Source of the DNA: Luzula sylvatica
Lineage: Eukaryota; Streptophyta; Magnoliopsida; Poales; Juncaceae
NCBI GenBank assembly: GCA_946800325.1
Contig: OX326958.1
Span: forward strand, 15,590,992-15,654,991
DNA length: 64,000 nucleotides
Direction: 5' to 3'
Shown here: positions 18,900-29,862 of the stretch, piece after piece
How positions within the stretch are numbered: position 1 is the first letter of the stretch
How the letters are laid out: each line of letters opens with the position of its first letter
Notes under the pieces: model-generated
Databases searched by the model: none
Told to the model about the DNA's origin: nothing
The model's input: only the letters and a program-made list of their open reading frames with translations
Position numbers and translations under genes: made by a program

Positions 18900-21880
18900 T
18901 CAAAATTGTTTTGAGAATTCGGGTGTATATGAAAGTAAAACACAACGCTCATGAAATAGTTTCAAGAGCTAGAGCGCGTTGAATGGTTCGATGCTGCTCA
19001 AAGAGTAGGTTAATTTTGAGACGCCTTATGGGTCTTTGATTAACACTCGTGTGTTGATGGTACGAGATTTTATCTTCGTAACCGAATATCATATGCATTC
19101 GATAGATAAGTCGATCCCGAAATTGCATATGATGCGATTTAAATTTGAATTGGAGATGCTCAGAGTATCCGAGGAATCCAATGCATATAGATGCGTGGAT
19201 GTCCTTGTAATTCAAAAGCGGGATCGAAAGAAATATATGTCTAAGGGTATTTTGGGAAAATGTTTTCCTAACAGAAAGTTCGGACAAGGAGTTGTCCAAA
19301 CTAATGACTCAAAAATGGTGAAATCCGAGGAGGATTAAACCTAGTAGTTGATTGCTTCTTTTGGCATTGCCGTCTTGGCCATATAAACGAGATTCGCGTA
19401 TCTAGATTCCATATGATGGATTGCTAGAATCATTCGAATTAGATTCGATTGATTAATGCGATACTTATTTATTAGGCAAGACGACAAAGGGCATCATTCT
19501 CCAAAGGTTGGAGAAAGATCCAACGAATTATTGGAAATTATATTTACATATGATGTTCCGATAAGTTCCGAGGCAAGAGGAGGCTATCGGTATTTTGTTA
19601 CGTTTATGGACGGTTAAAGTAGATATGAAAATATCTATTTAATGCGTGCCGAAATGGAAACTTTTGAAAGGTTCAAAGAGTTTCAAAAACGAAATACGAA
19701 ATCAACTAAGCAAGAAAATCAAAGCTTTTCGATAGGATCGAGAAGGCAAGTATTTGAGCTAAACCTTTCGATAGGATCGAAGAGGCGATATTTGAGTTAT
19801 GAATATTGATGATCATTTATGATTGTGGAATCGTTTCACGATTGCCTTATTCGGAACATTGAGATGTGTCCGAAAAGAGGAAATGAACGCATGTTGGACA
19901 TGGTTCGATAAATGATAAGTCAATAGGATCTCCCAAAAATGTTTTGGGGATACGCCCTTGAGACAGCGGCACTAATGAATGGTTGCATATAAGATATGGA
20001 CCATAAACCTTCTAATCGGTACAAAAGACGCCATATGAGATATGGATCGGAATGGTTCCGAAGTGGTCATTTATACAAATTTGAGGATGTGGGTATATTT
20101 CGAAATTTGTTTCGATTAAACTCAATCCCAAATCTGAAAATTGTTCGTTTATCCTTAAGGAAACTAAAGGGTATTAATTCTAACGTCCCGACGAAAATGA
20201 GATTTTCGTGGCTCGAAGAGATGCCTTCTTGGAGGAGGACTAGATGCGCACAAGTTTGGAACTTGGTGCCATTTATCTCTATGCGGGCTAAGGGGAGTAG
20301 AATAAATCTCGAAAGAGTTCGAGATCTGAAAATGAACATTGTACCGATGAAAGTTGACATGGCTTCATCAAGAGTTGATGAACGCAAGTCGAACACACAA
20401 AGGAATTTTTCGTAGATCAAGTAGGCTATATCATAAGCCGGTAAATACGGATTTATCGAGGCTAATGATGATAGATCGAAATCATATGATGATTCGATAT
20501 CCTACAAAGATGCTATGAAAAGTTGATTCCACATGACATGGTGTCATGAAATCTGAGATTCGATCCATGTAAATTATCAAGTTCAGAACTTGATTTCATT
20601 ACTTTCTGGGTTAGACCCTTGAAATGTGAGTGGGTTTTTCAAGATGAAGAACCGACATGGATAGGAATACGCATATATGTAAAGCGAGGATTTTTGCGAA
20701 GAGTTTCATGCAATTCATAGTCGGACTATGAAGAAACGTTTTCGCATGTTGCCATGCTTTCACATTCTCGAAATTCTGCTTGCCATGGTCGCATATTATG
20801 ACTATGTGATGTGGTAAAATGGATGTCAAAACCGAATTTCTTGACAGAAATTTTATGAAAGGATGTGTACTTGACACAACCTTACGGTTTTGTCGATCGG
20901 GGATAAGATATGCACGCTTTAACGATCCATATGATGGATTAGAGAAAGCTTCTCGGAATTGGAATATTTATTTTGACAAAATTATAAACTGTTATAAAAT
21001 TGTCGAAACGAATGGAAACTTTGTGTACACATGAAGGTTAGTGGGAGCTGCGTTATATTTCTTGTAACGACAAAGGATTTAGACGAGACCGCTTATGAAT
21101 TAAGCGTGAAGATCTATATGATAGATCTAAGAAGTTCCTCGTTCTATGTTATAGCACATATATCGACATATTGTTGAAAATGGTTTTCAACATGTAAACT
21201 CCTTGGAGGAGATAAATCGAAATGTCGAATGGCAGAAATTTTCAACGGCTCGATGTGAGACATCAAGCAGCGCGAAAAGTAATAATATGATGCCTTACAT
21301 TTGATGTTAGGATCTATTATATCTGTCATGATATGTATGTGGCTATCTGTCATACAAATAAAGCGTCTAGTTCACCGTCAATAAAATTCATGGGAATCAC
21401 ATGAGTTTGAATGTAATTCGATTACATGAGACTAACTCTTGTGATTGTATAATGGTTATACAAATATATACATAATGGTTATGTATATTTAAAATCCATC
21501 GGGATTTGTATTGATAGAGGTGAAGTTTATCCTTGAATACTTTGTGAAAGAATTCAGGATTTATTATCTATAATGGTGTGGAGGACGTGTTGGTTATAAA
21601 GAGTTATAACAAACAACAGTTTCCAAAGATGAAGCACATCCAAATATGTAGCACGACTTTCGATCACAAAGTGTGTACATGTTTTGCTTAAATGAAAACA
21701 CGGTTATGTGGACAGGTTCCACAAGACCAATAGTTTATGATTCTATTTACGGTGGCGAGGATATTGCGGTTATTAATCGCAAAAGGAAGTGGTATGGATC
21801 AAGGATACATGACCAAACTCTAGTAGTCACGAGTTATCGGATTTATGGTTGTTTATTACGTGAGACGCAATAGTACAGGC
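18900..21880 (+). pseudogene. Decayed Copia pol of the family A element
   Basis: Recognisable only across shifting frames. GAG-pre-integrase: HINEIRVSRFHMM and LLGKTTKG at about 19365-19490. Integrase: EARGGYRYFVTFMDG and FERFKEFQ at about 19570-19690. Reverse transcriptase: KCEWVF at about 20615, MDVKTEFL at 20818, YDGLEKASRNWNIYFDKI at about 20930-20985; the YVDD box was not found. RNase H: LNENTVMWTGSTRPIVYDS at about 21690-21745. Stops and frameshifts occur every few dozen codons. No functional protein can come from it. Confidence 0.8.
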
Positions 21881-23294
21881 CAAAAATGCCGAGGTCACAA
21901 CCACTTCTAGCCAATACTCAGAAAATTTCATTTGATCCATGAAATTTTATGAAAAGATGTTATCGTAGGTATTGGAAATGTTCCAATCCTGATGATGATT
22001 AACACTAGCGGGAACGTGCGGACCCGTTTACAAGACCGCTCTCTCTAGTCGCGCGTGACTGTCATGCGATGACTATGGGTATGTAGATACCTAGAGGAGG
22101 AAGAAGAGAGCAGAGTGTAGTTATCTAATACGATAGTCCTCGCAGGTTATGGGTATGGAGATACCCATAGGTAAACGTTGTATCACCCAAATACTTAGTC
22201 CATATGAATGCATTCCTTTTAAAAATTTTGTTTACTTAAATTAAATATGCATTCACCTTATATGAAAACAGTGTGCGGGTTGTGTAATATGATTGTTACA
22301 TGAACCTTGATTTGAACTTGTGTGGACGTCGACATGGTTGAGGACCATGTGCAGCGAAACCGTCACACTTAAAGTGTCATTTCTAAACATCCCTAGTCGC
22401 GGATCAGCTTGCTTAAGAGAGAAGCATTTCTATTATTGGATAGACTGAACGCGTACACTAGTACGTTTGCCGAGGAGATGATTATGTTTTGCTAATCATG
22501 GGACAAGGTGCTTGTCGAATCGGGAACGTAGATATATGTTAGGTTACATATATTGGATATGACCAAAGCCGCGAGTCCATGACATGGTTTAGTCATTATA
22601 GATGGACTTGTGACGGATGGGGTTTTAGATTTTTCATACTTGAGGGGATCACTGATTGCGTTACGTGCGTAACACAATGCTTTGATATGATCTTACGCTC
22701 ACCGTAACAGGGAGTTAAAAGGGTCATCATTGGGTATTGTCCGAAACACGGAATTCAATGTGAGTCTCCAAGATAGGAATTGTTTATTCCGAAAAGAAGA
22801 GATATCTCTTAGGCGCCGCTCGATGAGTCGATTAACGAAATCTCTGGCCAGAGTCAATGATATTAATGGTTAATATCGATTGAAATTTGTTAAATCAACT
22901 CGGAATCGGGGAATAAGTATAGTTAATCAAATTATAAGGATGACTATTACCATGCCTTTTGATTAACGGTTATCGCAAACAAGAGAACTAGTAACCGCTA
23001 TTCGAGATAGGCACAATGATCACAATCATTTTTCGTTTTAACATGGGTAGCCATGATGGAGTGACTAGATCCCGCTCATGGGCTTGTAGTGCCATGGAAA
23101 CGGCCTACTGCCATCGTTAAACGAACCTACACGGTCACACAACGAGTCGTACTATGTCGGGCTTGATTGCAAGTTTTTGCACATTGGATGTGCATGGCTT
23201 TAGCGTATTTGATACGCGGGCCAGATTCTCTGATATAGTGTATATGTGATATACATGAGTACCTTTTAGGTAAATCTGAAACTGAGTGGGAGAC

Positions 23295-24388
23295 TGAAGG
23301 AAATACAGTTTTGGATCATCGCTAAAATGGTACGTAGGACAAACGAACGTACGCGTTCGTGGGCATACGAAACAGATTAGTAAAACTGGTATAACTTTCA
23401 GTAGGAAACTCCGATTTGAATGGTTCAAATTGGGTTCGTTTGATAATGAGATTATCTAGAACTTTCATGTTGTAATATATTTCATTCGAGCGAAGTATCA
23501 GTATCGTTCGAATGAAATACCGAAAGGGTGCGACAGTTTGACATACAGTCAGTAAAACGGCCGTAACTTTCGGGTCCGAACTCCAATTGGGCTGGGCCAA
23601 ATTGGGTTGGAAATATAATTAGATTATCTACAACTTTCGTAAATGTTCAAAGTCGGTTGGAACGATTTAATATTTTCGTTCTGACAAATTACTGAAAGGG
23701 TGTATGCAGTTTTCTGTTTGAAAAGGTGTATAGAAGATATACATACCTTTTGGTCCATCCTTATCCTATGGAGTATATATAGGATGTTTCTCTCTCTCTT
23801 ATCAGTCTAACCAGTTGAATAATTAGATTAGTTCAACCAGAAAATTAATGGAGTTAATTTAGAATTAATCCAGAAATTAAGAGACACTAATCACTTGATG
23901 AAAGAGTGCGAAGAGATTGAGAGAGAAGGAGAAAAGAGTTTTCTCCGTCTAGAGAATTGAAACGCAATCATGCAAGTTCGCCGGTGCATCGTCTAGGCAG
24001 ATGCATCCGCGACCGAGGTGCTACGACTCACGGTGGATACGGGTAGAGGAGCGACACATGTGGCTCTTCGTTGTGATCAAACCGGAGAAGTAATCGAGTA
24101 ACGGGCTGTGGAATCATGCGGGCATGGAAAGCACGAAGACAACCCGAGGCGTGTCGAAACGGTGGGAGACGTGCGGTATGGGACGTACGGGCTAGTCACC
24201 AATGTGACACCGAAGGAAATAGAAGGCGACGATCAACCCTTCGTGTGCCATCAATTTGGCACTGGTACGAATCTGTCCTTCTATTCGCATCGTACCCTCG
24301 AAGTCGTGGCGAGATCTCGGGAATCGGGGAATCGAACCGGGCCTACATATCCGCTGCGCGGGCCCGGGGTCGAGGATATTCCCCAACA
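23295..24388 (+). repeat. 3' LTR of the family A element
   Basis: Same length and ends as the 5' LTR; four substitutions were counted by eye. Followed directly by the TGTTG target duplication and OSC exon 10. Confidence 0.93.
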
Positions 24389-24427
24389 TGTTGTGCAGTC
24401 CGAGACGGGCCATGCCTGATCAACTAC
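24389..24427 (-). pseudogene. OSC exon 10, middle piece between two transposons
   Basis: Codes for VVDQAWPVSDCT, which includes the catalytic acid motif DCT(A)E. It is bounded on the left by the TGTTG duplication of the Copia element (24389-24393) and on the right by the TCAACTAC duplication of the hAT element (24420-24427). Confidence 0.93.
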
Positions 24428-25130
24428 TAGGGATGTCAATGGGTTGGGTAATACCCGTGCCCGACGGGTATCCGACCCGGACGGGTCGGGTAATACCCGA
24501 TTAAGCCTACCCGCGGGTCGGGTTTACCCGATTAAAAAATACCCGGCACGGGTATGGGTAGGGTATGGGTGAGGTCGTACCCGACCCGTGAGTATACCCG
24601 ACCCGAACCCGGTCATTAATAATCATAGTTATATTAATATTTTAATATATATTTTATTATTTTTGTTGTTTTTTAAATGAGTTTAATCTATTTTTTCTAC
24701 TGTTCTTTGTTGTACAATTTATTTTTATTTTTTCTATTTGTTTAGTAAATAAAACTAAAATAAATAAATTCCTAGATTCATGTTTATTTATTTATTTTTT
24801 TTACAGTTATTTCATGTTTCTACCAATTTTAGTTTCATAAAATAATTTCTACTTAAAAATATTTGTTGTGTATTTTATGATATTATTATGTTATGTGGTA
24901 ATATTTTAATTTGAAAAAATATATTTTTCGTTAGTATATTTTAATGTTTTTGTATATATTTAGGTATGGATAAAAATTCCCGTGGGTAATCCGAAAACCC
25001 GCGGGTAATAAACGGACGGGTAAAATTACCCGTTTACTTGACGGGTCGGGTATGGATATTATCCGATTAAGATGGGTAAGGATATGGGTGAGCCTATAGC
25101 CGACCCGAACCCGACCCATTGACATCCCTA
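24428..25130. mobile_element. Non-autonomous hAT element, 703 bp, in OSC exon 10
   Basis: Terminal inverted repeats TAGGGATGTCAATGGGT and its reverse complement, flanked by a perfect 8-bp target duplication TCAACTAC (24420-24427 and 25131-25138), which is typical of hAT. The ends are rich in CCCGACCCG/GGGTATGGG repeats that can form internal hairpins; the centre is AT-rich. No transposase ORF. Confidence 0.94.
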
Positions 25131-25210
25131 TCAACTACTGCAAAGCTCCACCCTCCTTTTGTCATATGACGAAAGTGCCCTCGGAAATCGCCCGATGGAT
25201 TCTCCAATTG
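25131..25210 (-). pseudogene. OSC exon 10, 5' piece (right of the hAT element)
   Basis: Reads QLENPSGDFRGHFRHMTK then GGWSFA, corresponding to the family stretch ending in SKGxWTFS. Acceptor is a weak GGAGGAG|CAATTGG with no clear pyrimidine tract. Positions 25131-25138 are the TCAACTAC target duplication of the hAT element. Confidence 0.88.
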
Positions 25211-25288
25211 CTCCTCCCATTAAATTTGCATTGGAAAGGAGCCATCATAGAAAGCCACGTGGCTCTTTTTCTTTGGCTCATTTTTTTT

Positions 25289-26475
25289 GGAAATTTTTTA
25301 TATAACCCCAACTTCTTGATATTTAAAAAAAAACCTCAACTTCTTGGAAACTCCAAAAAAAACCCTATCTCAAATTTTTCTTTTTATATAATCTTCTACC
25401 GTTAAATTTGAGATATTATTTTTTCTTTTTATATTAACTTTGAGATATTATTTTTTGTTAATGACTATTTACCCTTGTATACTCTCTTCTTTAAACTAAT
25501 TAAATCATAAATTAAATCATAAGTGTTATATTTACCCTTGTATACTCTCTTCTTTAAACTAATTAAATTATAAATTAAATCCTAAGTATTATATTTTTTA
25601 ATTTAGCAAATTAATATTTTTCGTTAATGACCATTTTACCCGTGTATACTCTCTTCTTTAAACTAATTAAATCCAAATTGTTATATTTTTTAATTTAGCT
25701 TTCAGAAAGAATAAACTAGGCAAACATAAATATACGAATTTTCATAATTAGATAACATCATTCATAATTTGCATAATACGCCACAAGCTAACTTGAATCG
25801 CTGACATTGTCCTTCATGTACGGTGTTCATCGGGACCTATATTTCGCTTTTTACATGGACGACCAGGCGGTTTTTTTTATGAGGAGGGCTCAAAAAAAAT
25901 TGTGCACTACTTTGCCAATTAGACTTATTTGACAAAAACTTGATTCGCTGACATTGTCCTCCATGTACAATGTTCATCGGGACCTATATTTCGCTTTTTA
26001 TATGAACGACCAGGCGATTTGTTTTTATGAGGAGGGCTCAAAAAATTTGTGCACTACTTTGCCAATTATACTTATTTGACAAAAAAAAAATATTGTATGA
26101 AGCTTGAACTATAAATCGAGTTAGCATCTGGTTTAATATGTAAATTATGAATGATGCTATATAATTATGAAAATTCATATATTTTTATTTGCCTTGTTTA
26201 TTTATTTTGAAGGATAAATTGCTCCAATATTAATTTTTTAATTAAAAGAATACAACATTTATAATTTAATTAGTGTAAAGAATAGAGTATACAATGGTAT
26301 AAAATAGTCATTAACAAAAAATAATATTTCAACGTTAACATATAATAGACAAACTTAACGGTAGGGGGTTAAATAATTTTTTTTTTTTTTTTTGAGATAG
26401 GGTTTATTTTGGAGTTTCCAAGAAGTTAGGGTTTTTTTTAAATATCAAGAAAAGATAGGAGATTTTTAAAAAATG
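25289..26475. mobile_element. Fold-back/MITE-like element in OSC intron 9
   Basis: The left end (CTTCTTGATATTTAAAAA, CTTGGAAACTCCAAAA, CCCTATCTC) is repeated in reverse at 26385-26470. Inner AT-rich arms also mirror each other (TATACTCTCTTCTTTAAAC against TTAGTGTAAAGAATAGAGTAT). The edges are approximate and no target duplication was established. No protein is coded. Confidence 0.7.
25799..26092. repeat. 147-bp tandem duplication inside the fold-back element
   Basis: CGCTGACATTGTCC...GGGACCTATATTTCGCTTTT...GAGGAGGGCTC occurs from 25799 and again from 25946, with a few differences. Confidence 0.88.
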
Positions 26476-26476
26476 C

Positions 26477-27199
26477 TTTTTTTTTCTTTTTTTCTTTTTC
26501 TCCCTTACAGTTCAACCACAATAATGATATATTTACCATACTTTCATTCTCACTAATATTTGTCAAGATAATGGTATATGACTTTGTGATGATAAAATTA
26601 TTTGACACGGGTCTTGAAACTTAGTGCTAAGCAAGCCTAATAATTTCTGAGGTTTATACATTGCTAAACAAGCCTTAAAGAAATAGTGCACAGAAAAAAA
26701 TAATGAACAAACCATTGCTATTAAAAAAATATGTTTATATGACTTTTGATCTTTCGACATTGCTATCACAAAAAAAATGAACAAACCGCAGCGAAGCGCG
26801 GAGATTTTCCTTGTATCTAAAATAATAGTTACAAACTTACAATTAGGCCAAATTTCACGCGCACCCCAAAATCTCTAAATCTTAGTCTACCCTTTCAAAT
26901 GTAAAATATTACGGACACCCTACGAAACATACGAAATACCACGTTGGCCACTACAAAAAAAAGTAAGTGAGAAAAACTGAAAAAAAGATAATGCAGGCAT
27001 TGCTTGAAAAATTAAGTAAGGAGGGGGGTCGGGGAATTTCTTATGGTTCTGAAGGCCATGCATGATATTATGAGATTTTGTAGGGATATAGACGAAATTC
27101 CACGCTATAATTGTACCCATAAGGTAGTAGTTTTTTTTTGAGGGAACATAAGATATTAGTTAGAAGTTTAATTGGTTAAATTGTTAATTTGATCGTCAC
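26477..27199. other. OSC intron 9, remaining part
   Basis: AT-rich, no gene. A GC hairpin CCGCAGCGAAGCGCGG at about 26785-26800, followed by AGATTTTCCTTGT, resembles a Helitron 3' end, but the final CTTG does not fit the CTRR rule. Confidence 0.4.
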
Positions 27200-27319
27200 C
27201 TGCGAATCTTTTATAAATTCGTGTGCTTTTCTCAGTGTATTTCCAAATTCCTTCGCAAAATCACATGTTAAAATTGCTTGCACTGCAAAGGTAGTATCCC
27301 AAAGCTGGCTTGAACAACA
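27200..27319 (-). pseudogene. OSC exon 9
   Basis: 40 codons from [17 protein letters not shown] to [10 protein letters not shown], donor CAG|GTGACG. Corresponds to the GSQxWDTxFAxQA stretch. Open. Confidence 0.92.
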
Positions 27320-27392
27320 CTGAATTAAACATGAACTAATTAGTATACTTGATTAAATGTAGAGATTAAAAAAATCGACGAATTAACGTTAC

Positions 27393-27506
27393 CTTAAATT
27401 TCATTCCATCTTAACCAACCCATAAATAATCCGGTACTCTTGCAAGATGGCACTTGAAATCCTCGGAATTTCGATCTCTCACCCAACTTGACAGCATAAA
27501 TAGACA
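27393..27506 (-). pseudogene. OSC exon 8, premature stop
   Basis: 38 codons: [28 protein letters not shown], then TAA, then DGMKFK. The family has Glu (WVAEDGMK) here, so GAA to TAA is likely. Borders AG|TGTCTA and AAG|GTAACG are intact. Confidence 0.92.
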
Positions 27507-27607
27507 CTGAGCATTTTATGATATTTTTAGTACAAACCCCTTGAATTCTTCAATTTTGCAAATTTACCCTTGTAAAATGAGTATTGTTGCAAATTATAAA
27601 AAATTAC

Positions 27608-27798
27608 CTTCTGAAGAGCCGATACCCATATATATCTTGAATTTTCATCTTCATATATTTCATATGATTTTCAATAAACTTTAGAGCTCTGTTTCTCCAA
27701 AGTGAAAAAGGCCAATATGCAAAGAATGGTTCATATAATTTGTAGAGAAATTCATTGAAGTAATCGCGAATTCTCAATTGTGGGACCAAACGATCTTC
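27608..27798 (-). pseudogene. OSC exon 7, 2-bp insertion
   Basis: EDRLVPQLRIRDYF ... FAYWPF ... IENHMKY is in frame. The run AAATATATGAAGATG then shifts the frame; with one AT removed it reads YEDENSRYIWV, the highly conserved family stretch. The length is 191 bp where 189 bp (63 codons) is expected, so the insertion is a dinucleotide duplication at about 27651-27656. Confidence 0.92.
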
Positions 27799-27870
27799 CT
27801 GCATTTACAAACTCAGAAATATGTGACCACATAAGCAAAATGAATTTCAATTTGAAAAATGAAATGAAAC

Positions 27871-28037
27871 CTTATAACACGATTTGCGTGCTTGATTCCA
27901 GTCAATTTGGTCGTATGGTTGAATATGCAGTTCTTTACGTAAGGATATTACTGTCTTCGTCATGGGCCCCACGAACCTTTTTGCGTATAAATATGACATC
28001 GCTGAATAAATCATTCTGACATGAGTGAACAATTTCC
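27871..28037 (-). pseudogene. OSC exon 6, with unusual product-specificity motif
   Basis: Completes GKLFTHVRMIYSAMSYLY, KRFVGPMT, LRKELH and IDWNQARKSCYK. The position of the MWCYCR (beta-amyrin type) or MLCYCR (lupeol type) motif reads LFTHVR, so the Trp/Leu site is Phe and both Cys are lost. Frame open, donor AAG|GTTTCA. Confidence 0.92.
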
Positions 28038-28147
28038 CTGCATGTATTACACAATATATACTAATAATAAGAATTATGGTTTTGATTAACACGCTTATTT
28101 TGAACTAGCAAGTTATTGATAATTGATTCATCAATCAATATGATTAC

Positions 28148-28232
28148 CAGGATGAATGGGAAGAAATGTAGGAAGATTGAAAAGCTCAGGTGGCAATGGA
28201 TGTACACCAGACCATTCGTACGCTCCCAATAC
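28148..28232 (-). pseudogene. OSC exon 5
   Basis: [20 protein letters not shown] then PTFLPIHP, ending in the first base of a Gly codon (phase 1). Acceptor CGAAG, donor CCTG|GTAATC. Open. Confidence 0.92.
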
Positions 28233-28372
28233 CTTCGCGCGCACATACACACACAATTAGTAAACTATAGGCTATTAAACTAGTAACGGATTTTTAAGGT
28301 ATGAATGCACAGAGATTTAAATATAAAATGAATAATATAGAAATATAATTGCAATTCGGTCCTTTTAATTAC

Positions 28373-28561
28373 CGCGACCCAAAATTTTCCCCACGAGGGT
28401 ATCATGGTAACGCCGCCATGATCATGTATCCATTTTTGTCCTTCGTAAACTTTCTCATTATCGGCACCCTCGCCAAGTAGCCTCAACGAAATGTAACACA
28501 GAGCAGTGGACATCATGCAACTCTGGCACCCTGCATGTAATCCCCACCCTCCATCTTTGTT
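28373..28561 (-). pseudogene. OSC exon 4
   Basis: 63 codons from NKDGGWGLHAGCQS to SWGKFWVA. Holds a QW-type GGWG motif, the RLLGEGAD segment and WIHDHGGVTMIPSWGK, all family signatures. The frame is open; introns lie on both sides at the expected phase 0. Confidence 0.93.
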
Positions 28562-28749
28562 CTGTAATTTGACACATTTGGTTAACTAGGTTGAATGAAT
28601 ATGCATTACTTCCATAAGTTTCCACCTTGGATATATTCTGATAATTCTGATTTGGCATAATTTTACGATATTTCCGATTTTACAGGGGTATACATGATAT
28701 TTTTAGATTTCGCAAAACGTGAAATTTCCTGAAGTAGTAGTACTCTTAC

Positions 28750-28836
28750 TTGGGTGTTGTACATGTATCGGCGTAATTCCTTTTGATGTTCCGCTGAGAG
28801 AAAATTGAGGGATTCAGTGATGTATAAAGTAATAAT
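28750..28836 (-). pseudogene. OSC exon 3
   Basis: 29 codons (IITLYITESL ... RRYMYNTQ) with donor CAA|GTAAGA. Matches the LYITG...EIxRYxYNHQ region of the family. Open. Confidence 0.9.
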
Positions 28837-28982
28837 CTACAAATCCAAAAAGTTATATGATTCAATTAAGTCAATTTGGGAAAATTAAATAAAATACTTA
28901 TCAGAAGAAAAAAAAATATTTGCGATTAAAGATTTGGAAAATTGAGTAATGTGATGCGAAATAAGATTTGAGATATATTTAC

Positions 28983-29165
28983 CAAATTGGTTGTCATGAA
29001 TAAAGGTCCCGGAAGATCCCCAGGCCAATGCCCACTTTTTGCTTGAATCGCGGAGAGATAATCTACCGCATTTTGCAAACCTGCTAAAACATTTTGTTCG
29101 CTGCCATCCTCGTTTTCTAATTTTGATTTCTTGGACATGATATTGAAGTTGTTCTCTTTTGCTAT
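28983..29165 (-). pseudogene. OSC exon 2
   Basis: 61 codons from IAKENNF to TTNL, with acceptor TTTGTAG and donor TTG|GTAAAT. Contains the QW-type stretch QAKSGHWPGD and PGPLFMTTNL. Reading frame open. Confidence 0.92.
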
Positions 29166-29667
29166 CTACAAAGTATAGGTAGAAAAACATAAATAGTCTT
29201 TAATGGTGCTTGTTGTATATCCAGATTAGTTTATTGGGAAAAGTAATCGGAAAAGTCATGTCTTAAATTGCGAATTTCTTTTAAATTTGCTGGTAATCAT
29301 ACATGTTATAATATATTTTAAAAGTTTAATCAGATAAAATTATATTAGATATTTTAGATATCTTTCCTCTGTATTATCATATTGTATTGCTTATCCTCAC
29401 CAACTCAAGTTCACATACTCAAAACTCAAGAAAGAGATAAACTTACACGAAACAAAATGTGAAGTTCGAAACAAAATGAAAACTGAAATGAATTTATGTG
29501 TTAGTGTTTTAATATGACAAATGCAATATTTGATTTAAGAGTTTTTATATATCTAATTGTTGCATATTTCATTAAAATATTGATTACTTTTTGTAGAGAA
29601 AAAAATATTGATTACTTATGTGAATTTTTACTTAAAAGAGAGTTCAAAACAATTGCATCTTTTCCAC

Positions 29668-29862
29668 CTGCATTCTTGCCAAGAAATCTGAGCTTTGTGT
29701 TTTATCAAATCGATGTGCAGCAAACTCTTCGCCAGCTCTTTCAACAGCATCTCGTTCATCGCTCGATCCTAGCCTTTAGTCGAACTCCCATGTTTCTCTT
29801 CCAAGGTATCCCCTGCAAGTTCTCACAAATCGGTCACCTTCAGAAATTTTGAGCTTCCACAT
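29668..29862 (-). pseudogene. OSC exon 1 (proximal copy), with premature stop
   Basis: Starts ATG TGG AAG CTC (MWKLKISEGD), the usual OSC N-terminus, and runs 65 codons to ARMQ with donor CAG|GTGGAA. Codon 29 is TAA (29776-29778) in the WEFD-stop-RLG segment; the duplicate exon at 33.2 kb has GAA there, so a GAA to TAA change is likely. Confidence 0.92.

Larger units (their letters stand above)
15813..24388 (+). mobile_element. Copia element 'family A', 8576 bp, inserted in OSC exon 10
   Basis: Two 1094-bp LTRs (15813-16906 and 23295-24388) start TGAAGG and end CCAACA. The target duplication is TGTTG (15808-15812 and 24389-24393). The primer site TGGTATCAGAGC is at 16908-16919 and a purine-rich GAGTGGGAGAC precedes the 3' LTR. 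By eye the LTRs differ at only four positions. The domain order integrase, reverse transcriptase, RNase H identifies Copia, yet the internal coding region is full of stops and shifts, so the element was probably defective before it inserted. Confidence 0.95.
6240..29862 (-). pseudogene. Oxidosqualene cyclase (triterpene/sterol cyclase), 18 exons, inactivated
   Basis: Exons 1-18 (29668-29862, 28983-29165, 28750-28836, 28373-28561, 28148-28232, 27871-28037, 27608-27798, 27393-27506, 27200-27319, 10 in three pieces, 15574-15672, 14648-14704, 14475-14521, 7172-7315, 6864-7041, 6692-6772, 6491-6580, 6240-6356) have GT-AG borders and matching phases, and sum to 754 codons plus stop. OSCs cyclise 2,3-oxidosqualene at the ER membrane. 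Family marks: QAKSGHWPGD, GGWG and QNDDGSW repeats (QW motifs), DCTTE at the acid site (usually DCTAE), and a C-terminal EMTG...EY stretch. The MWCYCR-type motif reads LFTHVR, so the enzyme was divergent. Lesions: TAA in exon 1, +2 bp in exon 7, TAA in exon 8, two transposons in exon 10. Introns also hold an L1 LINE and a fold-back element. Product specificity cannot be told. Confidence 0.95.

Noticed and set aside
19996..20415. 139-codon ORF that could look like a host gene
   Set aside because: It is an out-of-frame reading of the decayed Copia pol; the correct frame shows pieces such as VFVARRDAFLEE.
29514..29852. 112-codon plus-strand ORF
   Set aside because: Antisense to OSC exon 1; exon 1 on the minus strand matches the family.
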